In this document: positions 43,636-56,503 of the stretch, in pieces
Layout of the letters: the number at the start of each line of letters is the position of its first letter
Numbering within the stretch: position 1 is the first letter of the stretch
Source: Letharia columbiana
Lineage: Eukaryota > Ascomycota > Lecanoromycetes > Lecanorales > Parmeliaceae
DNA length: 64,000 nt
Assembly: GCF_014066305.1 (NCBI RefSeq)
Contig: NW_023501092.1
Location: 62,001-126,000, forward strand
Direction: 5' to 3'
Notes under the pieces: generated by a model
Seen by the model: only the letters and a program-made list of their open reading frames with translations
What the model was told of the DNA's origin: nothing
Databases searched by the model: none
Program-made: the position numbers and the translations under genes

Positions 43636-46600
43636 TCACGACTGACTCCCCGTAGCCGGCACGCCCTGCGCACTCACGCTCGTCGCATTATACTCATAAA
43701 CGTTCAAAAGCCCACTCCCGCCACAAAACTCCTTCCGGTTGCCCGAACACGGCACGTCGCAACCGCTCGAGCTCGCCGCGGTCGCCGAGCCCGGCAGAGT
43801 GGACGCGCAGTAGCACTCCTGGGCGGACTCGACGCCCGCGACCGGCATGGTCGGGGTCGAAGCCTGGCAGAACTGGACGCACGACTCGACCGTCATGCCC
43901 GAGGCGTTCGAGTACGAGGGCCCGCCGAGCAGGCGCCCGTTCGGCGCCTCGTTGTAGCAGCCCTGGGAGACGTAGTAGCCGACCTGCGGAACCGTGGACG
44001 GAGGCTGGTAGCTCGTCAGGTTGTACAGACTGAGTAGGTTGGCGCTGCCGCAGATCTCGGACGCGTTGCCCGCGCACGGTTCCGAGCAGCCCGACTTGCC
44101 CACCGCGGCGTAGTTTTGGAGACCGGAGCCGCAGTAGCATTCCTGGCCGTATTCGAGGCCGGCGAGGGGGAAGTTGTTGCCGTTGGTGCTGCAGTAGGAT
44201 TGGCAGGACTCGATGGTCATGCCGGACGTGTCGGTGTAGGAGGCGCCGGAGAGGGCGCGCGGCGTTACGGAGTTGTTGGCGCAGCCGAGGTAGGACCAGC
44301 CTGAGGAGGAGAGCTCGCCGACGGTGAGGGTGTGGATTGAGGGAATGGTGGAGGAGAGGGTGGAGGAGATCGTGGAGGAAAGGTGTGCGGACTTTATGGA
44401 TGAGATTGTTGATGCGCTGGTTGAGGGTTTTGTGGTAGAGGATAACGATGTTGAGGACAGTTTGCTGGATGATGGTCTAATGGATGAGATGGTGGTTGAA
44501 AGTTTTGTGGTAGAGGATAGCGATGTTGAGGACAGTTTGTTGGATGATGGTCTAATGGATGAGGTGGTGGATGAGATGGTGGTTGAGAGTTTTGTGGTAG
44601 AGGACAGCGATGTTGAGGAGATTCGACCAGATGATGATGTAGTGGAAGAGATAATGGTCGAGGACAATTTGGTAGACGAGAGCGTCGTCGACGAGGGTTT
44701 GCTCGAGGGTAGTACGGAGGAGGATAGTGTGGTGGAATAGAGCGTGGCGGACGATGATGATTTGGAAGACAATATTGTGGAGGATGACATGATCGACGAC
44801 GCTGCACCGACAGATGAGACGGAGGTCGAGACTGGCTTGCTGGACGAAGCTAACCCAGAGGACGAGATCGCGGACGAAGTTGCGGAAGATACGCTGCCCA
44901 AGCCTATAGTGGAACCTAGTACGGACGATGAAAGCGAAAGTTTTGATGACGAGGCTACCGAGACCGAAGATGCAAAAGTTGATGCGCTGTAGGGCGAGAT
45001 CACGCTGGAGGATAAGATCGTAAGACTTGGACTGGTCGATGATAGTTTAGTAGATGCTGGTAGCGTGGCAGAAGAGACAGCACTGGCGGAGGAAGCGTAG
45101 GTGGAGGCCACGGAAGATATTGTCGATGCAATGGAAGATGCCGATAATGGGATGAGACGGTTTTTCTGGATCTCATACATATCCAGTCGCCAGCCACCTC
45201 CACAGTATTCCAGGCTGTTGCCCGAACATAGTACATTGCAGTCAGTCTGGGGCTGTATACCGCTGCCTACATTGGGAGCTGTCCCGCAGTAGCTAGATAC
45301 CCATCAGCAACTTTTTCCAAATTATACCAAGTGCGGATCTGCTTACCACTCCTGTCCATACTCGACACCCATCCACGCATAACCAGTGCACTGAGCGGCA
45401 CACAGCTCAACTGTCAAACCGGAAGTATTGAAATATGCAAATCCGCTGAGAGTGCGAGTGTTGCTGTCTTGTTGGGTGTCGTTCCAGCAACCTTGATAGA
45501 CGTAGTTGCCGACCGTTTGGACGTGGACCGGACCAGTGGATGTGGGCGCGATAGATGATGCTGTGGAGATGACAGAGGCTGAGGAAGCAGCAGAGATTAC
45601 AGAGGCGGTAATGCTGGATGATGTTACCGATATTCGACGAGGCCACGAACGACGACGATGCAATGGAGCTTGACGGAAGAGCTGACGAGGTCACAGCAAC
45701 GTAAGTGTAGACGTTGATCCGATTCGAGCCACCACAGTACTCTGTCGCGTTTCCGCTGCAGACCATATTGCAACCAGTAACGTCCGGGGTGCTTCCGGCA
45801 ACGAGAGCCGATCCTCCGTTGATGGCGCTACCACAGTAGCATTCAGCTCCGTATTCGACACCAAAATACGAAAAGGCACTACACTCGGAAGCACATTGTT
45901 CGACATCATTCTGACTTGCGACCCCGGGGTTGGTGAGTCCAGATAAAGCTCTCGAATTGACGCTATCGCTGTAGCATCCTAAGTACGAGAAACCCACCCC
46001 CTTTTGGACTGTGATCGGTCCAGTTGGTGTGGGCGCTGGTGTAGAAGAACTGGTACTCGATGCGGACGCAATGCCAGAAACCGAAAGTGTTGCTGAATTG
46101 GTGACAGTGGGAACAGCCGAGGAAGCAGAGGCGAACGAGGCATTGTACTGATAGGTATTCAGTCGATTCGGACCGCCGCAGTATTCACTAGTATTGCCGT
46201 CGCAAGTCATATCGCACAGATTTTGGGTTGGATCGCTTCCACCAGTAGCTAGAGCCGAACCTCCTAGCAAGGCATCCCCGCAGTAACACTCAGCGCTGTA
46301 TTCGACGCCGAAATATGTGAACTGAGCGCAAGCAGCGGCGCAGAGCTCGATGGTCAGCGTTGCACCAGCAACAGGATTTGTAAGCCCTGTGAGCGCGCGA
46401 TTGGCCGTGCTATCCGTATAGCAGCCAATGTAGCTGAACCCACCAGCGGATGGCACAACCGAAGGCGCGCCAGGCGTTGGTGTCGGGCTCGTCCCCGGCG
46501 TCGATGTTGTTGAGGTGGGTAAGGGCAAGCTACCATCGAGCTGGTACATGTCAAGCCTATCCGGACCGCCGCAGTACTCCGAGACGTTGCCACCGCACAG

Positions 46601-49600
46601 CATGGAACAACCGTTGACAAGGATATCCGAGCTAGGCTGGTTGACTGAGCCAGCGTTGATCGTGTTACCGCAGTAGCACTCGTTGGAGTACTCTATTGAG
46701 AGCTCGGAGTCAGCGTTCCTTCTTCGAGGCAGATGTTCAAGTAGTGGCTCAGACAGCTTCGGGGCAGTCAAAAGACTCCTCTACTTCAGTCTTGCCTTTC
46801 GAAACGTGAGATGAACGGGAAAAGCTTGCTCTGGAATGTACATACCGACGCCGAAGTAAGTATACCCCTGACAAGAAGCCTCACAGCTCTCGACCGTGTT
46901 GCCAATGCCAGCTGGAATTGCCGGCGCCAAGCCAGAAAGTGCGCGACCAACTGTAGCCTCTGAGTAGCAACCAATGTAGTTGTAGTTTCCAGTCTGATTG
47001 ACAGTGATTGGTGCGCCGGCAGGCTGAGTGTTGTTTCCTGGGGTATAGCGGGTGGAATCGTAGTAGACGCTCAGATAACCGCCGAATCCGCCGCAGACTT
47101 GAGTCGCATCGCCGGCGCAGGAGAATGTGCAGTAGGTTTCGGCGGCTTGATAGAGGCTGGGTGGTGGTGTATCACCTAACCAGCATTCGGTTTGATACTC
47201 AGTACCGGCGAAGATGTAGTTGCCTGCTTGAGCTTCCGTTTGGCAAAGACCATTGGTGTTCGAGCTATTATCATATGGCTGGGTGGGAAGCAATCGCCCC
47301 GCCGGGGCATCATCGATAAAACAGCCTAGGTACGAGTAGATAGGCAAGCCTGAGGAATTTGTCGGTCCCACTTTTCTGCTCACCACCGTACCCTGTATCT
47401 GAACAGTGTGGACGCCAAAGTTCAAATCATCTAATGGTTGCCATGTTAGGGACAGAAATGTAGGAAATAGCACAAGAATTCACATACCGGTGTTCAAAGT
47501 CCAGCTATTTGTATAAACTTGATCTGGATTGTTTGGAGTCTCAGCGTTAGTGGCAAATATGACAGTCCCGTAGGCACACTGATCGACAGGAATTTGCTGT
47601 GACTCGTGCAGATCAGTAGGATCATCCAAACGGAAGACGCCGTTAGGAGGTTTGCTCTTGGTGACTTCGAGCACCGAGCCACCGACGTCGCAAATACGGA
47701 TTTGCAATGATGGTGATGTTCCCGGAACAACCTCGCCAAAATCCATAAGAAGGGTGCTCTGCGGCAACCAACCGCCTTCGCCGTTACTGATGGAGAAATT
47801 TGCGATTGGTGCGGTAGAGGCAGAGCCTTCCAAAATGATGTTCTGGGATCCTCCATTGCTCCATACCTCGAAGAAAGATCCGTAGTTACCAGTTCCATTG
47901 ACAGGAGTGAAGGTCGAGTCGACTGATATCTGGGCCCCCCCTGCAATGACAGTGCCCACCACAGGCAGATCGCTCGCAGTGAAGCCGTATCCAAGATCTT
48001 GCGTAGCGCCACCAAACGTAGTGTTGGTCCAGTCTATGTCATCGTCGTCGAGGTCATCGGTAGTGTACGCATAGCCAAGGATAGTGAGAGGGCTCAACCC
48101 CGCATTGGTGATGGTAAAGGAAAGAGAATTGGTGGGAACATCTTCTGGATAATTCAGAAGGACAATCCCACTGTAGTCGACCGTGATTGGAGCTACGACG
48201 AGAAAAGCGTCCTGCGACACCTCTGTTCCCGTCAAGCTGATGGGAAATGTTGTCGAGTATCCTCCCACCCCGTTGAGAGTGGTAAGTGTTAATGCAGTAC
48301 TTTTGACACCAGGTGAGACATTGCCATATGAGGCATTTGCTGTATTTCTATTGTGTATTGTGCTAAGGTTCCAGGTGACGGGAAAGCTGAATGTGGTACC
48401 TGCTGCGACTGGCCCTTGGGGCAAATTCGCAGCATTGACCTGGAAATTTGCATCGCCAGTGGTGATACTGGTTATCTCGTTGATGGCAATGACAGCTTTG
48501 CAAGTGACCGTTTCGGTCTGACTACTCCCAAGAGCAACGCTGCCAAAGTCGACAGGCGAAGTACAATTCAGAGGTAGATTGACGGGAGAGCCCAGACAAT
48601 AGACGGTTCCCTCAGCGTCTGTGACATACAGGCGGGTGTCTCCAAAAGCTGGGCGCTGGAATTTGTTCAATCCGTTGACTTGCGGCAGATTGATCGTCTT
48701 CATGGTGCCATCCGAGTTCGGCACGGCATACCAAGCCCGCAAACCGGCGTCAGGATCACACATCCATAGAATAGCTGTGCCAGCTTTGCCTTGATAGGTG
48801 GTGATAGTTGGGATACCGACGCCGACACGACCAGCAGAGATCTCGGTAGTCGCACCGACTTGAGTGAACAGTGGAACACCGTTACCGTCGAAGCCAAGCT
48901 TGTACACGTATGTAGGATAGTTAATGGGTGTCGAGTAGATGTAGCCACCTTCAAGCGGATAGGATCCTGAGCCACCGAAGACAGCTTTGTTCGTCGTGAT
49001 CGTCTGAATGATCCCATCGGTTCCGCCTGGGCCATTTCTGTACCCACCCAAGTTGTTGGCATTGAGGATGTAAATCTTACCGTTTTTACCAGCTGTCACG
49101 GCCATCTTGGAAACACCGGTGCCATAGAAAACCGTGGGATCGAGAAGTGCGATACCACCCGAGCCAAAGTCCTGATCACCACCGTCCAAATTCTGATAGT
49201 CGTAAGGCTGAAAGTAATCTGTCAAAAGCAGCTTACCGCCATCACCAATGTTGAGGTTGACCTACAAGTCTATTAGCACCCTGGACTCACAGGTCCAGAC
49301 CAGTACACATACACAAGCTTCACCCAGCGTTTGGCAGCCGCTGCTTCCGGAGGCAGGCGCATCAACATTTTGGTGACCGTCACCATTCCCCGATACCCAG
49401 AAGAGACGTTCACCGTCAGTGGATAGAGCCATTCCGCTCATCCAGATGCCACCTTGGCCTCCGCCAAGGTTCTCATTCCAGACATTGGTCTGCGGAACTA
49501 GAGGTCCAGCTTCGGTAACGAAATTGGTCACAACCTCTTGCAGATTGATATCGATGCCAACGATTTGACCTGTATAGTTGAACAAGTCACAGTGACCGCC

Positions 49601-50336
49601 GAAACCTCCGTAGACAACGGAGCCAATCATAGTCAAGGCTGGTCGCTGCAGGACGGTCCCTCCAATGAAATATTTCAACGGATCATTATCGGCCGGAACG
49701 CCGTCGACCAAGAGAGGTGGAAAAGTGTCCGCTAATGTGTTGATGTTCACGCCGTGAAAGTAATAGACTCCGTTGTAAGCGCCAGTGTCTCCCGCGTATC
49801 TGTAATTCGGGATATAAGTCTTGGAGAAAAAGTACACAATGTCGCTAGTAGTATCTATGATGGGGGTTCCAATGATGCCGATATAGTTGGGGATATCTGT
49901 GCAAGGAATGTCGATCTGCAAGAATGGCGTATGGACCTGTCGAGAGTTGAGAAGATCGCCCGTCTTGGCATCTAGGGTCCGAATCCAATTCTGCGAAGAT
50001 GCCAAGAAAACAAGCTGGTTTCCACCAGCATTTGGTGTATACACCAGAGGCTTTGCGTAGAACTACGATTGTTATATTAGCAGCAGGACCCATATGGGGC
50101 TTAATGCCTCTAATGGCGAGGTTCGACGCCTTGCTCACCTGTTCTTGGTAGTTGAAGGGTACTTTCCAGAGCAAACCAAACTCGGCGCTATCAACGACTG
50201 CTGGATCCATGTTGTGGTTTGGCAGATAGCCTGACTGCGCTGGATCTGCATCTGATGGACTGTCCGTTGATGCAAAGCCAGAGACCTGTGGAAGCAAAGC
50301 CACCGCCGAAGCGACGACCCACCGTGGGAGTATCAT
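43636..50336 (-). CDS. Secreted multi-domain WSC protein with N-terminal propeller-like domain
   Basis: Seven exons: 50336-50139, 50062-49313, 49261-47488, 47430-46846, 46692-45628, 45578-45347 and 45292-43636. The sum is 6,261 nt, 2,086 residues. Introns are 76, 51, 57, 153, 49 and 54 nt, all GT..AG, with consistent phases. A signal peptide is at 1-21 (MILPRWVVASAVALLPQVSG). Residues about 50-480 resemble a PQQ/quinoprotein-type beta-propeller (LYDYFQP-like region, AVTAGKNGKIYILNANNLGG). About 500-900 resemble Ig-like/ASH-HYDIN modules (repeated DFGSV, DFGEV starts). Seven WSC-type Cys modules follow (GCY..RALSG.., YFGVEY..ECYCG, CGG..RLxxY), five before and two after a Ser/Thr-rich stalk at about 1575-1850. 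WSC domains bind glycans and the stalk is presumably O-glycosylated, so the protein likely acts in the cell wall. The 49-nt intron at 45579-45627 replaces what would otherwise be a frameshift. Confidence 0.85.
44421..44620. repeat. Tandem repeats in the Ser/Thr-rich stalk coding region
   Basis: Copies start at 44421, 44496 and 44583 (TTGAGGGTTTTGTGGTAGAG and variants), with units of 75 and 87 nt, both multiples of three. They encode the repeated SSTSLSSTTK stretches, so copy number can change without breaking the frame. Confidence 0.85.
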
Positions 50337-53313
50337 GACGGATGTGACTCGATGTGCGTAGCTTGTCTGTCATGAACGAACAGGACACAAGAGCAGAAAC
50401 GAATGTGCGGCTCCTTGGATGTAGAAGTAGACGGGGAGAGAGGAGGTTTTTACGTCTGTCGTCCCCTGAATGAAGTATCGGCGTACCTGGATTGTACCCG
50501 CCCACCAGCGGCACCATACAGTTTTTCCCAATCCGGGGAGATCATTTGAAGGGTCCATGGTCGAGGCTGCCGGCGTTACTCTCTTTGGACGAGCCACGAT
50601 GGAGCTCGGGAGTGAGAAGATTTGCATCTTGACTAGTTTTCGGACACGCCACATGGCCGGTGAAAGCTGTTGAATCAGCTGGATCTCGGCCAGAACACCC
50701 TCAGACGGTAAAGTCACGGTGGCTATGAGAATGGTCACGGTGGCCAAGCGAACGGGCCGCCTGATAGATTGCTTCTTCATCAAAGATCAGTATCTTAATT
50801 AGTCCTTCATAGTATGGCTACCCATATTAGCAATGTCACCTCGTGATGATTTTTATGCGTTTGCACGTTTATAGTGCTAAGGATTGTTAGCTCGGTGGCA
50901 TCTCCGCACTCCGAAGATTTCCAGCAAGGTTGAGAGGTTCGCATAAGCGAGAGGGGTGTTGAAATTCCTTGATAGGCCAGTTGGCCAAAGGATCAGCTAC
51001 ATGAAAAGTCAGATCTGGATCATTCCTCGGTTCTCACCTGCATATTTCCTGCATGCGCTGGGGGTCAATCCTCTGTTCGACTTAGTAGTCTGTACAGGGT
51101 TTCGTAGTGGGGGTTGCATTTCTTCTCTGGAGGCTACGAGTAAGCGTGGGTACGTGCGGGTGAGGGTAATCAATTTTGCTTTTCGTATTGCTATTCTTGA
51201 CCTACTACCTACCTAAAGTATCTGATAGGCGTGTCGGTGCTAATCAGGCTCAGCTAATAGCTAACGTAGGTAAGGTAGACACCCTCAAGAACAATCCATG
51301 GGGGGGTGCCTGGATAACCGTTAGATAAGACTCAACTTCCCTTATTACACACGGGGTGGACATTTTAAGGAAGGAGGAGTAGGACGGAATGAAGTCCGCC
51401 AAAGCAACTGCCAAGACATGGCGTGACGGATCCTTTTCTTTATTTTTAGGCTCCTTATCCGAGCAACTTTGAACTCTAAAATTGCCCCGCCACACCAGAC
51501 ATGCTTATTTATTCTTCTTTCCCTCATGATTACAACATAGGTGAAAGCCGATTGGCTAGGACATTGAAGATTTAGCCAAGCCAAGCCAAACCATACAGAT
51601 TTTATTTTAATCCCCGCAAAAATGAAATTGTGCAATTTTGAGATGCACTCCACGATGAACAGGGGTTTGCCGAATCTCTAAAGTATCATATCATACCTTA
51701 TCACATCTTGCGCAGAACCAGAATGCTGGGCTCGCGTGCTCTGAACAGTCTGTCGTGCCGAAATCTAGAACTCCCATGTGTCCTATCCTGCCCGGGTTCC
51801 GGGGTTACAGAGATTGCTAGTGGATCTTTGGCCGAAAGAAGAAGCGCTAAGCACGCCAAGCCAATAATACGGGAGAATTCTTGAAATTTTTAGCCAATGA
51901 AATGAGAGCTTACCGTGTGAGCTGGTGGCATAATCCTGCAGGACCCCGGACCCAGGAAGAAAATATACTTTCGCTTCATCAACTGACCGCTCTCTTCATA
52001 TGCAAGCAATCATCATTTGTGTAACTTTCATCACAACAAGGTTTAGACTCGGCTCAGCTCGGAGGTCGGCAGAGTACGATGATGATACAATTGATCCGAC
52101 ATTCTATCCGACATTTGATACGGCTTATACTCGTAAGGAGTCAAAGAATGATTCATCGGTTATGGATGATCCTACGGGCTCCTTCGGCTCTGCATTCATA
52201 CGCTGGGTTGTATGTGTGCAAACAACAACCCTAGCTGAAGGCTGTCTTTTCTATGGCTTGTCAGTCATACTCTAGGACCCAGGAAGCAGAGGTTGGTGCG
52301 GGTAATGCACATGTGCAGACTGCAGTAATCCTTCGCCGGTCCCGTCTTATGCTTCATGCAGCCATGAACCCCCACCTATCGTGTCTCGAGCAAGCCAGCC
52401 TCGTCTTCTACTTAGCCATGCGCTCGTGAGAGCTACTCGACATGCTCAAATGAGGTTAGTGTCTTTCTTACGCCAACGAAGCCGATACTGAAGGCTCTTC
52501 TGCTACGCGGGGTTGAGGGTGTATAGACCTTACATGTGGCTGTAGGATTCCTACAGAGAAACTGGGCTGAAAACGGTTGAAAACGGTAGGGAGGTCGGAC
52601 TACAGGCGCCGTAGTAACGCGCCAATTGAATATCCTTCTTACAGTTCGCAGACTGCAGGAACCCTCTCGGCCTTCTGCAGGAACCACGAAACAGTACTTC
52701 GATACGAGGACTCGATGCAAGCCCATTCCGGTTTTTTGCAGGTCGTGGAGCCAAGTGAGCCTTTTGAACTAAGGAGATGCACCAGCACCGTAGCAAGATC
52801 CAGTAATTGATTATGTTCTTGGCCTAGACAAGTGACCCATGTTCCCTTTTGAGGATGGGGACACTCACACAACGCTTCCCCATGCGCGGCGCCTATCTTG
52901 TCCGTTCGGCAAATCTAGATGTCAGCTTCGTCCTAAGGGTGTGGGCTGGCAGACATAAGACCTGAGCCGACAAAGGCTGTAGGTACGCGCTGCTTGCAGA
53001 TCATGAAGCTGACATGGCTGCCACACTTCCAATTCGGGGTGTAGCGGCCATCTAAAGGACGCAACCTTGTCTCCGCGTCACTTCGGAAAATGAGGGAAGT
53101 GGCCTTTGCACTTATTGATTCACCCACATAGGATAACGCTATGATCCACGCTCCTTTGGCGGACCATCTATCGTCGTTGAATAGGCTCCTTGAAATCAGG
53201 GTTAGGGTTATTCTTATGCACTCCTACTTTCGACAATAGGAGTCCAATCGTTGGAGACTCAAGCAGGAGGAAGATATTGTAGGGTGACATATCAAACTCG
53301 TTAGATGCCACGT
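50337..53313. other. Long intergenic region upstream of the WSC gene
   Basis: Nothing coding is supported over 3 kb. It holds presumed promoter sequence of the WSC gene (proximal 400 bases) and a telomere-like motif at 53198-53210. Confidence 0.45.
53198..53210 (+). repeat. Interstitial telomere-like motif
   Basis: AGGGTTAGGGTTA, about two telomere units, about 100 bases from the 3' end of the MFS gene. Confidence 0.75.
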
Positions 53314-55000
53314 TCACGAACCAAGCAAAATGACAGTGCTTGCTGAAGAGTCTCTCTGCCCTCTTTCCACTTTCTCTTCCTCCTTTCTCGACGGGGTCTC
53401 CTCGTCTCTCTGGTTCTCACATCCATCCGCTTGCGCAAAATGACTCATCTCCCTAAGCTTCCTTCCATACTTGATAAACACCACAGGGGTAACGCAAGCC
53501 ATCGTTGCAACAGCTGCGAAGATGCTTGTTGCAACGTTACCACCCAAGCTAGTGTACATGCTGTCAGTAAATAGCGGAAATACGGCAGCCATGAGCGTGC
53601 GCGACAGGCTGAGAGCAGAGCAAGCAGAAGCTGCGTAGGGTCCATACGAGTCGGTAAGGTAGCCAAAAAGTATGTAAGAAAGGTCGTTGGTCGCGTAGCC
53701 GACTAGCACCAGCCCGATCATGGACACTGTCCAGTGGACGTGCGGTACAAGAGGTGGTATGGTCCAAGCGAAGAGCCAAAGGCCTACAGCGAGAGCGGGG
53801 CAGGCCGTGACTAAGGAGCTGACTTTGGCTTCGGGGCGGAGGGAACTTTTTTTGCGACAGCGGGTGAAAACTCTCTGGTCGTAAATACGAGGAAGGACGT
53901 TTACCAGTAGGCCAATTAGAATGGGAACGAAGGATAGCGATGATGTCGTGGACTCAGCGAAGCCCAATTCTGTGTATACGACATTAAGACCTTCGGTGAG
54001 CCCATAGATGAGGCTAAAGGATATGGCCATCAGGGCGGCGCAGCTGAAAACGATGGGCTCGGTGGCCAGGAACTTCAGAGGACGAAAGAGGCAATCTTGT
54101 GCGAAGGATCGTAGTGTGATATTTCGCCTCTCAGCGATGCGGAGAGCATTGTTGCCAGCCCTCTTCTGTACTGCCTTGACTTTCAACTCTAAGAGGTACC
54201 TGGTACGACTCTCGTGGAGAAACAATGAGGCGATGATGCCGATCCCAGAGACGATGGTGGAAATGTAGAAGACCCAACGCCATCCAGCGTATGTGGTCAC
54301 GTAAGCGGAGTAGATGGGTCCCAATACCAGGCCCATATTCCCTGCCAAGGTGTAGATATAGACTATCCAAATCCGTGTTTCGCTTTCGTACAGATCTTCG
54401 AAGCTGCCGAAGGCGACAGTGGCAGGAATGGCAGAGGCAAAGCCTGTGAAGAACCGTCCGAAGCATACCGCAATGACTGAAGGTACAGCTGCTATAATGG
54501 CGCTGAAGATACAATAGACTGTGATCGCGACGATGTAGAGCGTGCGTCGGCCAAACGTTTCGGAGATGGGTGAACAGAAGATGCTTCCTATCGCTTGTCC
54601 GATAAGGTATCTGCAGCTTGTCAACTGGTCACGCCACCTAGAAAGCGCAAACAGCATCTCTCACAGCGATGTGAACACAAAATAGCCCACTGTTCTGCTG
54701 ATGCAATAATCCTTGCGGCCTGAATTGGATGTAGCAGTCTATGAGGGTAGTCCTCAGCGACGCTTTCATCGATAATGAAGGAAGAAAGCATACCCCAGAT
54801 GAACTTATCGCTGTCATCCAAAACTCGAAGAAGCAAACCAGGCCGACATTGTATGCCTTCTTCGTAATGATCCAATTTCGCGGGTGCTGCTTTTCATCGA
54901 GCTTCCATTCGACGAAGCCATCATTTCCAAGCTGCAGGCCATGATTATTCAGCTCGTTGTGAGGGTCTTTCCTCTTCTCATACGATGAGGAATCCACCAT
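53314..55000 (-). CDS. MFS transporter (DHA1-like drug:proton antiporter family)
   Basis: Exons 55000-54794, 54738-54665 and 54610-53314 give 525 residues. Introns are 55 nt (GTATGC..CATAG) and 54 nt (GTGAGA..TGCAG); phases fit. The N-terminal cytosolic part ends in WKLDEKQHPRNW, the typical lead-in to TM1. TM1 is followed by YLIGQAIGSIFCSPISETFGRR, the motif-A region between TM2 and TM3, then GRFFTGFASAIPATV (motif C-like) and GPIYSAYV. A long central loop (about 245-330) and six further helices follow, ending with an acidic/basic tail. Twelve helices are expected. It would export small molecules at the plasma membrane; the substrate is unknown. The start ATG (GTGATGGTGG) was chosen because WKLDEKQ lies about 45 residues downstream, as usual. 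Confidence 0.88.
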
Positions 55001-55879
55001 CACAATGGCTCTGGAATAGCACGTCAATACAAGCACGCAACTGGGGCCAACTGGAAGCAGTCGCTGATCATTTTTTCGCAGTAGTCATGGTTGTGCGAGG
55101 AGGAATGGTATGCGGCGGATGATAGGCAGTTTTGAGTCCATGGCGTCAACTGGTAATGTGACAGCAGCCACCAAAGCCCCCGTTGAGGAGAAACCTTATC
55201 GTGATAGCCTTTCAAAACGCCAGCCGAAAGCCTACTGGCCGAGGGGATGTAGTTTGTCTGTGCGGAGACGATGGATCAACTTGCTTTACCCAATGCTACG
55301 GCCTCACTCCAGACTGCGCTCTCGGAATGCCACGCCCTCCAAGGAGGCCGGGCGTGAAGTGCCATCATGACGAATACTAAGCTTGAGGAGACCATGGACG
55401 TCATCTGGATTGCCTTAAGACTGTGCAAAGATGTAGAAAGCCAAGGTGATATTCGGTTCAAGATACGTGACTATCGGAGAAAGGTAAGGTAATGAATGCC
55501 AATTTGACGGAAGGCCTAGTTACAACTAGTGTGTACTCAAGGCGGGGCCACCTAAGCCTAATTGAGTAAAGGTCGCCCAAGACCACCACTTCACTGCTTG
55601 ACAACGTGGACAATTTTAAACATACTTTCTGTTACAAAATTATAGAAGAGTATCAGCAGAAGATATGTTATACCAGAATGTTCTTCATAATGGTCTTGGT
55701 TGAGAAGTTATTGAGGATGGGGAGAAAAGATGCGCTTTTCCCAGATAGGTTAAGTGGCCAGATATTATAGAAACCGGCTTGAGTACCTTACCGTACTTTA
55801 AAACACTACTCGTAGCGGCTTACGCCAGAGATCTTCCCGCCCCAAATCTTGCCAGATAGATGTCCAGCTTCCATTGACT
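55001..55879. other. Intergenic, no supportable gene
   Basis: Lies between the MFS start and the DUF1989 gene's 3' end. Short open frames only. Confidence 0.4.
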
Positions 55880-56503
55880 TCAATCGTCGATTCTATAATG
55901 TATCGGCTTGAAGCTTCCACCGTTTGACTGCAATGCCGAACAAGCCGTCAACGCCATCGTCAAGTCCATCTCAGCCTCGAATGTAATGTGATCACCCGCT
56001 TTACTCTTCGGCGGATCAACGCACAGCTGGCCCGTGGTTCCATCAATCGCCACATTCATGAAGCAATTGAAGGCGACAGGTATACGATCGGATGAGATGC
56101 CGTATGGCATCAGCGCAGTGGATAGGTTGCCAAAGCAGCCATGGTGCGGCTCTTTGTCGCCGTAGATGATGCGGAAGGTGTCCTTGCTACATGGCGTGAG
56201 GAGGAAATCGTGTCGGCCGACAGAATCTTCGATGATGCGCAACATCACGTTGCTACGGTTCGAGTACAGCGGATCGCCTTTGGTGAGGTAGATGCGGCTA
56301 GCGTAGTCGAGAGTACGTCCTGAGGAAATGACCTCGTCAAGGTCGTGGGTGTTGAACGCGAGCAAATCGGAGACCTGTTCACCCCGTGGATCGATGACTG
56401 TCAGCCGTTGACCTTTCTTCATGGTGAAGGCTCTGCCTGATCGAGATGGTATCATGACGGTTTGGCCTGGAGCTAATTGCTCAGATTGGTCGCTGGTGGC
56501 CAT
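55880..56503 (-). CDS. DUF1989 (urea carboxylase-associated family) protein
   Basis: Single exon, 207 residues, matching the length of the DUF1989 domain. Landmarks are GQTVMIPSRSGRAFTMKKGQ at the start, VIDPRGEQVSDLLAFN, YLTKGDPLYSN, the HDFLLTPCS region, HHGCFGNL, FNCFMNV and the C-terminal ALTACSALQSNGG. These carry the His/Cys residues conserved in the family (HDFLLTPC, HHGC, FNCF, TACS). Bacterial relatives sit next to urea amidolyase genes, but the biochemical role is unsettled and no urea gene is nearby here. The ATG lies just before the conserved GQTV block. Confidence 0.88.
   Translation of the reverse strand: MATSDQSEQLAPGQTVMIPSRSGRAFTMKKGQRLTVIDPRGEQVSDLLAFNTHDLDEVISSGRTLDYASRIYLTKGDPLYSNRSNVMLRIIEDSVGRHDFLLTPCSKDTFRIIYGDKEPHHGCFGNLSTALMPYGISSDRIPVAFNCFMNVAIDGTTGQLCVDPPKSKAGDHITFEAEMDLTMALTACSALQSNGGSFKPIHYRIDD

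Noticed and set aside
44324..44992. Long acidic open frames on the plus strand (Asp/Glu/Val-rich)
   Set aside because: They are the complement of the Ser/Thr-rich stalk of the WSC gene on the minus strand.
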